Both the position numbers and the translations under genes were made by a program. Below, piece after piece: positions 57,261 to 64,000 of a stretch of 64,000 nucleotides of DNA; position 1 is the first letter of the stretch, and each line of letters starts with the position of its first letter. The notes below the pieces were generated by a model. That model had not been told where the DNA came from. It did not search any database and was given only the letters and a program-made list of their open reading frames with translations. The DNA comes from Prostheceraeus crozeri (taxonomy: Eukaryota > Platyhelminthes > Polycladida > Euryleptidae). The stretch lies in NCBI GenBank assembly GCA_907163375.1, contig CAJQUW010001844.1, positions 186,001-250,000 of the forward strand, written 5' to 3'.

Positions 57261-57268
57261 TATTTATA
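57261..57268 (-). promoter_or_regulatory. TATA box of gene D, right arm
   Basis: Mirror of 45386-45393 (TATAAATA on the minus strand). Confidence 0.7.
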
Positions 57269-57357
57269 AAGGAATGCTTGATTCTCATTAGACAACAATC
57301 CTCATTGGAGAATAGCATCAAGTTGATTCCCACTCTCACCGATGCTTCATTCACCCG

Positions 57358-57750
57358 CTAGCGCTCATCGTCTCCTTTCACCGTCTCGACTAAAGCTCTA
57401 TTGTATTCTTCCGTTGATAGGTGTGGTAAAACACGGGTGGGCAAATGTGTGTCGTCGCGCCATTGATAATAATACTCCAACAGTAGGCGACCATGCTTGA
57501 ATACGCGCCTTGGATATTTCAGCAAAGTCTCATCAATCAATTTCCTACTTTGAGCCACACTCATGAATACAATGTGGCAGACAAGCTCGTTGTGGGGGAG
57601 GGTGTGGGCATACACCAATGGTTGAATGTAGGTCGTAAGCATATCATCATTCATCATGAGTTGGAAGCCTATCACTGAAGGCAGCTCGACATACGTCCTT
57701 AGAGTCACCTAAACAATGTCCTCCATGCTCTGGGAAACTACCTGCGCCAT
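57358..57750 (-). CDS. Gene C copy with the same in-frame TAG (right arm)
   Basis: Same sequence as the left-arm copy, including the TAG (57709-57711) after 13 codons. Its presence in both arms shows it predates or was copied with the duplication, and so is not a sequencing error in one arm. Confidence 0.45.
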
Positions 57751-58053
57751 CGGCTAAATCGCTCCTCTCGTCGTCAAAAGAATGTACATAGCTCATGCAC
57801 TCCAACTCTCTCAGTGCTGTAGGCGCATTTTATGCCACCCACCCCTACGCTCCTCTGGTGTTAACTTTCGTCTAGCAAAAAGTCGTCATGAAATTTCAAC
57901 GACGGAGTAAAAGTTTGAGATGATACACTCCTGGCAAACTAACTCATGAAGTAGCTTTGCTGTGATACATTTCTATCTGTAAACATATGGTAATGTTAAA
58001 GTGAATCTAAAACTTTTCAGCTTATTAATTGTTCATCGTTGCATCAACGCTTT
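57751..58053. other. Intergenic region (mirror of 44601-44903)
   Basis: No gene. It carries the mirrored TATA-like element of gene C. Confidence 0.45.
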
Positions 58054-58514
58054 AACTCGTGAACAGTTATAATTTTATTTTAATTTACACTTAGTCTAAC
58101 TTGTAAACTAGTAAATCTTGCGATCTTATTTTTACAAACAGTTATACTTTTATTTCTAACATACACACTATTGAATCTTTATTTCTAACTTGTAAACTCT
58201 TGAAACTTTATTTTGATATACAAACAGCTAAAACATTATTTCTAACGTATACACCATTGAAACTTTATTTTTAACTTGTAAACTCTTGAAACTTTATTTT
58301 GATATACAAACAGCTAAAACTTTATTTCTAACGTATACACCATTGAAACTTTATTTTTTAACTTGTAAACTCTTGAAACTTTGTTTTTGATATACAAACA
58401 GCTAAAACTTTATTTCTAACGTACACACTATTGAAACTTTATTTTTAACTTGTAAACTGGTGAAACTATATCTTTCATTTACAAATAGTAGAACGCTTAG
58501 TCTAACTTGCAAAT
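58054..58514. repeat. Short satellite array, right arm
   Basis: Mirror of the 44140-44600 array, with AATAAA on the minus strand. Confidence 0.9.
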
Positions 58515-58536
58515 CTTATAACATTTCATATGGGTG

Positions 58537-59286
58537 ATGATGGTAGATGAAATAGTGTTAGATAAAATTAAGATAGCTTACACTTCTGATACAGGGATAG
58601 CAATCGACTGCGATCCATGTGTAAAGAGCTTGTTAGACTACGGAAGAGAGAAGTGTGTTATGTTGCGTGTGGCGCGTGAGTGTCCTCCCATTTCATTCCA
58701 TTCATCAATTCGTCTCATTGATAGAGACAGGTAGAACTCATGGTTCTCATAACGTATGCAATGGAAAGTTTTAGGCAACCTTCGACAGTTGGCTAAATGT
58801 CGCCCTGGCGCGAATGCATACTACGTTGAGACAGAGGCAATCACTTGCAAACATGACGCAGAGAGGTTTAACAAGATTGACCATTGCCGAATGTCCCTTG
58901 CGGTATACATAGCTACGGGTTTCACCGCCGCCCTTTACAGGAACGCCCGTCGAAAGGAAGTATTACACCGAACTTCATTTGCGACGTTCAAGTTGACTGA
59001 TAGCAGATTCAACTTAATGATAGTATTCGCCAGTCCGAAGACTGCCCAGGGCAAACCGCGAGGAGGTTCTATCATGTCTTGCCCCATGGTGGCCCTTAAG
59101 AGAGCCGATGGTTCGTTCTCGGGGTGTGTGGTAGGGACTCAGGCTTGTTGTTTCGACTGCGGCTCCGGCAACGGGGCGGGTGGTCGCTTCTCTTGGATGT
59201 CTGTAAAGAAAGAAGTAGTGAGTTATCATCTTACATATCAATTTAGTCATTTTTACTTACAGATCTTCTCGGACGCTTCCTCATAA
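58537..59286 (+). CDS. Gene B copy: unrecognised 216-residue protein (right arm)
   Basis: Exons 58537-58675 and 58775-59286, with the same GTGAGT donor and TTTTAG acceptor. The protein is identical to the left-arm copy. It overlaps the gene A copy in antisense. Confidence 0.5.
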
Positions 59287-60311
59287 AGGAAATTCGAGAT
59301 CGGATCACGATGATCGAAGGTGAAGTGTAGACACTCCACCCCTTTCTTCACCCGAGAGTAGCATTTCTCCCCTCTTCCACGCTCGTACAAGAGAGGAGTT
59401 TCTGCTACTCTCCCCTTTCTAATAGGGATGTGCAGACGACTGGAACGCACCCTTCGATCGCGATCCACCAGCTGCGCCGAACGGTGCAGCTCGTGGTTCG
59501 TCTCGACAACCTTAGCCATCTGCACACGGAGTCTCTCCACTTCCTCCTTCAACCTTCGTATCTCCTTCTCCCTACTTTCCCTCTCTGCTAGCAAAGCCTC
59601 TTCTCTGGCTTTCCCCTCGAGAGTCTTGAGCCTCTCCTGCTCCAACTCGCCATCCCGCTCGCTTAATCTCTCCTTCACCTTCTTCATCTCTCCGGCCACG
59701 TTCTTTAGGTCCTCATACTTTGCCTTGTATGAGAAGGCCTCCTCCTTCAACTTCTCCGCCTCTTTCTTTAATCTATCCCGTTCGGCGATCACCGGCGGGC
59801 GCTTGACAAAATTGCGACATTGTGTTGCAATTCCACTCACAGTTACGGCTGTAGGGGTCTCGCGATCGAGGTCGACGTCCTTGATAAGTTGCGACTGTAG
59901 CTCTCCCTCCTCCTCCTCACTATCGCTGCTGGTCAGCGAACTCTCGCTACTAAGCGAGGATACAGCGGCAATCGCTTCAATGGCGGATTGTAGCTCAGTG
60001 GCCTCAGTGGTGAAGAGTGAACTCCGTTCTTGCTCGTTGGCAGATTGTAGCTCTAAAGAACGGAGCTCAGTGGCGAAGAGTGAACTCCGTTCTTCTTCGC
60101 CTACTTCGCCTGTTTGACACTCGCTGTGTTGTGAGTGCCAATCCTCCAGCCGCTCACTTAAGCGACTGACTTTGTGGACTCCGCAATAGTAGCGAGCGAC
60201 CCCTATCTGTTTCTTGTTAGTACAAGCGTGCTTTTTGAAGGCGTCAGCTCGGAATACCTTCCGGCATTGACACAGTTTGAAACTGGTCTTCATATTATTG
60301 TATTTCGGCAT
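59139..60311 (-). CDS. Gene A copy: coiled-coil protein (right arm)
   Basis: Coding exons 59261-60311 and 59139-59200 with the 60-nt intron between. One residue differs from the left arm (N for I in the coiled coil, near 59497). Confidence 0.7.
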
Positions 60312-60313
60312 TT

Positions 60314-61343
60314 CTGAAGCGAAAAACGGAAAACAATGATTTTTACACTTAGTGAGGAATGATAGATTTGAGTGTAGTGAGTGGCACTCGATCCCGTCGA
60401 CAGCCCGAAGGCCTTGTACTGATCACTAGGGAAGTGAGAGATCTTCCCCGATACCCGCTATTTACAGCTGAAGACATCATTGTCACTGCCCCGAAGTGGT
60501 AACAGCAACGCCGAGTCAAAGGTAGTGAACAGTAGCTGGGATCTAACCCCTCAAAGCTGCCTTAGACTTAGTTAAATTTGAAACATGATATCAGATTTGA
60601 ACTTAGCATACTTGAAAACCTTGAGGAAACATCCCAAGTTATTGCTTTCATCAGCTTGATAGCAAGCCGTAGAGTGCTTGATTCACCAGCGTTTTGCAAT
60701 GGAGATGTTTAGAGGCCACCCATGACAAGATAGCTAAGACTCAACCGATTGGCGTTCAAAGTGCTACGTTGAGAGCTGTGTCAAATGCCCAACATGAGTT
60801 GCCCCAGCGGTTACGGTCTTAAATATGACACATTCCCTTGCCACACTTATCACTACGGCATCGTCCGCCGTCCCGAAGGAACACCCTGTCAGTGGAATAT
60901 TACAGCAAAACTCTCCATGTCTTGCTCGCTTTCAGTGAAAAGCCGCTTATACCATGAGAAGACTGGCTCAGACATCATTAAAAATGCTTTCATTGACTTC
61001 AGCAGGGTCGAAAACCCCAGAAAACCTCCAAAACTAGTGAATTTAAAATTTTCAACTTTTTAGCACTACTTATAAAATTTTATAAGTAGTCCATCACTTA
61101 GGGCAGGTCAATAGCGACCGAACCTTTTTTGAATCAAGTCAAACGGACTTGTAGAAGCAAAGTTACGAGCCTTTAAAGTTTTGGAGTCTTTTATGGCCTG
61201 GAGACGAAGGCCATCTCCTGGCGAACCTCTAAGTCTGACGGCTTAGCTGATATCAGCAATGAAATTTTCTAAGTCGGTTTCTTACAGAAACTTGGAATTT
61301 GGAATGTCCGAAGCTATCATCGGAGCTCAGAGAGACGACCTAC
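60314..61343 (-). other. 5' UTR intron of gene A, right arm
   Basis: Mirror of 41311-42340. It contains the mirrored 92-codon frame (60785-61063, plus strand) and a few of the base differences between the arms. Confidence 0.55.
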
Positions 61344-61391
61344 CTCTGACAATCGTTCTCCTCTAAATGACAAGTCTCCGTCGGTTCCCAG

Positions 61392-61399
61392 CTTATATA
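61392..61399 (-). promoter_or_regulatory. TATA box of gene A, right arm
   Basis: Mirror of 41255-41262 with the same upstream CRE-like site. Confidence 0.65.
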
Positions 61400-61593
61400 G
61401 TGTGTGGCGATCAGCTGATGACGTAATACCCATCATCCAAACACTAAAAATCCCGTCTATCTCCGGTTCTAGTGCTCCGATTGAGCTGGAAATACACCAT
61501 TTCCATGTAGAATTTGACGCTGAATCCGAATCTGGCCTCCGTTTTCCCATCCGATGCTTCGTTTTGGCTCTACAGTAGGCAGCCATCGCAAAA

Positions 61594-63975
61594 ATTCTAA
61601 CTCTGTCGTTTTTTCGAAAAATGTTGAAAATTTTTCTCGCCGATTGACTTGAAACTCTCCGACTGACATGAAACTCACCATACAGATAAAGAATTTGACG
61701 CTGATTCCAAATCTGAAATCCGTTTTCCCATCCGAGCCTTCGTTTTGAAGCTACAGCCCAAAACGTCCCAAATTCTAACTCTGTCGTTTTTCACCAATGT
61801 CCCAAAATCTTAAATGGCGTCTCACATCTAAACGAAGACAGATAGGAACAAGCCGATTCTTTCAGTGAATTTGTCTCACTCTTAGCTTTCAAACGAGCTA
61901 TCGCACGACAAAATCCGTCCACTGGAAGCCAAAATCGAAGCAAGCTGTCCAGAGGGGGGGGGAGGTCAGTGAAATTTCAGAATTTGATGAAAAATGTTTT
62001 GGTGACGGTCCCAGGTCGAAATTCCACACTTTGGAAAATTTTCAAAATTTTACCCATACAAAGTCACTCTGACACTTAGGATTTTTTCAGGTAAGCGAGC
62101 TCCGACCTAAAATCTTGTAACCGCTCTAACTTTTGAACGAAGACAGATAGGAACAAGCCGATTCTTTCAGTGATTTTGTCTCACTCTTAGCTTTCAAACG
62201 AGCTATCGCACGACAAAATCCGTCCACTGGAAGGCAAAATCGAAGCAAGCTGTCCAGAGGGGGGGGGAGGGGGGGGGGGGAGGTCAGTGAAATTTCAGAA
62301 TTTGATGAAAAATGTTTTGGTGACGGTCCCAGGTCGAAATTCCACACTTTGGAAAATTTTCAAAATTTTACCCATACAAAGTCACTCTGACACTTAGGAT
62401 TTTTTCAGGTAAGCGAGCTCCGACCTAAAATCTTGTAACCGCTCTAACTTTTGAATGAAGACAGATAGGAACAAGCCGATTCTTTCACTGAATTTGTCTC
62501 ACTCTTAGCTTTCAAACGAGCTATCGCACGACAAAATCCGTCCACTAGAAGCCAAAATCGAAGCAAGCTGTCCAGAGGGGGGGGGGAGTCAGCCGAAAAT
62601 TTTTTCTCTCCGATTTCGCTGGAAACATCCTTCCTAACCCAAAATTTCACGTAGATTCCGAATCTGGCCTCCGTTTTCTCATCCGATGCTTCGTTTGGGC
62701 GCTACACACCAAAACGTCCCAAATTCTAACTCTGTCGTTTTTTCGAAAAATGTTGAAAATTTTTTCTCTCCGATTGACTTGAAACTCACCATACAGATAA
62801 AGAATTTCACGCTGATTCCAAATCTGAAATCCGTTTTCCCATCCGAGCCTTCGTTTTGAAGCTACAGCCCAAAACGTCCCAAATTCTAACTCTGTCGTTT
62901 TTCACCAATGTCCCAAAATCTTAAATGGCGTCTCACATCTAAACGAAGACAGATAGGAACAAGCCGATTCTTTCACTGAATTTGTCTCACTCTTAGCTTT
63001 CAAACGAGCTATCGCACGACAAAATCCGTCCACTAGAAGCCAAAATCGAAGCAAGCTGTCCAGAGGGGGGGGGGAGTCAGCCGAAAATTTTTTCTCTCCG
63101 ATTTCGCTGGAAACATCCTTCCTAACCCAAAATTTCACGTAGATTCCGAATCTGGCCTCCGTTTTCTCATCCGATGCTTCGTTTGGGCGCTACACACCAA
63201 AACGTCCCAAATTCTAACTCTGTCGTTTTTTCGAAAAATGTTGAAAATTTTTTCTCTCCGATTGACTTGAAACTCACCATACAGATAAAGAATTTCACGC
63301 TGATTCCAAATCTGAAATCCGTTTTCCCATCCGAGCCTTCGTTTTGAAGCTACAGCCCAAAACGTCCCAAATTCTAACTCTGTCGTTTTTCACCAATGTC
63401 CCAAAATCTTAAATGGCGTCTCACATCTAAACGAAGACAGATAGGAACAAGCCGATTCTTTCAGTGAATTTGTCTCACTCTTAGCTTTCAAACGAGCTAT
63501 CGCACGACAAAATCCGTCCACTGGAAGCCAAAATCGAAGCAAGCTGTCCAGAGGGGGGGGACGTCAGTGAAAATTTTTTCTCTCCGATTTCGCTGGAAAC
63601 ATCCTTCCTAACCCAAAATTTCACGCTGAATCCGAATCTGGCCTCCGTTTTCTCATCCGATGCTTCGTTTGGACGCTACACACCAAAACGTCCCAAATTC
63701 TAACTCTGTCGTTTTTCGAAAAATGTTGAAAATTTTTTCTCACCGATTGCCTTGAAACTCACCCTACCGATGCAGAATTTCACGCTGAACACGAATCCGA
63801 CCTCCGTTTTCTCATCCGACCACTCCTTCCACTCGAAACAACCCATTTTACAACCCAACATTCAGCACGAAAAACATCACACACTATAGCCTCAAGACTA
63901 ATCCTGGCGGTCGCCCAAGTCCACCACGACACTCAGACCCAAAGCACCACGGCGGCCGACCACGACACTCTGCCG
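61594..63975. repeat. Tandem repeat of right arm (mirror of 37.74-41.06 kb)
   Basis: The reverse complement landmark recurs with spacings of about 304, 318, 490 and 487, so one about 1114-bp higher-order unit fewer than the left arm. Poly-G tracts mirror the poly-C tracts. Confidence 0.9.
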
Positions 63976-64000
63976 TTCCAGAGGGGGGGAGGGGAGGGGG

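Larger units (their letters stand above)
37471..64000. repeat. Giant palindrome (head-to-head inverted duplication)
   Basis: The left arm runs from 37471 (mirrored from 37538 inward within the window) to 50528. The right arm runs from 50544 to beyond the window. Coordinates pair as x and 102654-x from about 40.96 to 47.1 kb with no net indel and only a handful of substitutions. In the outer tandem repeat the sum drops to 101538 (left arm longer by 1116 bp). At the centre it is 101072 (right satellite longer by 1582 bp). All genes listed for one arm recur in the other. Confidence 0.97.

Overview
The window is nuclear DNA of an animal, most likely a marine invertebrate. It has GT-AG introns, TATA-box promoters, AATAAA signals, tRNA-derived SINEs, a Polinton/Maverick, a Ty3/gypsy element of the Gmr1 type, a piggyBac transposon, a LINE endonuclease remnant and hammerhead ribozyme motifs. 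I cannot name the species. Nearly everything recognisable is mobile or repetitive; only a weak set of exons at 28.5-30.8 kb might be host coding sequence.

Layout. (1) 1 to about 10.8 kb is the right part of an AT-rich Polinton. The packaging ATPase, protein-primed DNA polymerase B, capsid-type protein and adenain-like protease are broken. A phospholipase A2-like/integrase fusion and an unrecognised 227-246 aa protein are still open. Small GC-rich palindromes are scattered through its genes. An 81-bp minisatellite follows at 10.9-11.5 kb. (2) 11.5-20.6 kb is a minus-strand LTR retrotransposon in the order gag-protease-integrase-RT-RNase H (Gmr1 order, not the usual gypsy order), cut inside RT by a 2.9-kb piggyBac element with an intact transposase. 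(3) 20.6-27.8 kb is a mostly gene-free block whose two ends carry the same motif in inverted orientation; it contains a MITE with long TIRs. (4) 27.8-28.1 kb holds two hammerhead ribozymes in a perfect 76-bp inverted repeat, one directly downstream of a tRNA-derived SINE head. (5) 28.2-37.4 kb is mainly non-coding, with exon candidates, a LINE fragment, a second SINE and some hairpins.

(6) 37.47-64 kb is the most unusual part: a giant near-perfect palindrome whose arms meet at about 50,536 with a 15-nt spacer. Outside the central satellite the arms mirror each other as x and 102654-x from about 40.96 to 47.1 kb without net indels and with only a few substitutions. Each arm carries, from outside in: a C-rich/G-rich microsatellite, a poly-C-containing tandem repeat, a TATA promoter, and at least five compact genes, several with small introns. 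One gene looks like a DEDDh 3'-5' exonuclease; I do not recognise the others. The middle 8.3 kb is a satellite of about 30-bp monomers, most of them carrying AATAAA. This could be an undescribed large element (transposon or integrated virus-like linear DNA). An inverted duplication or an assembly artefact must be excluded first.
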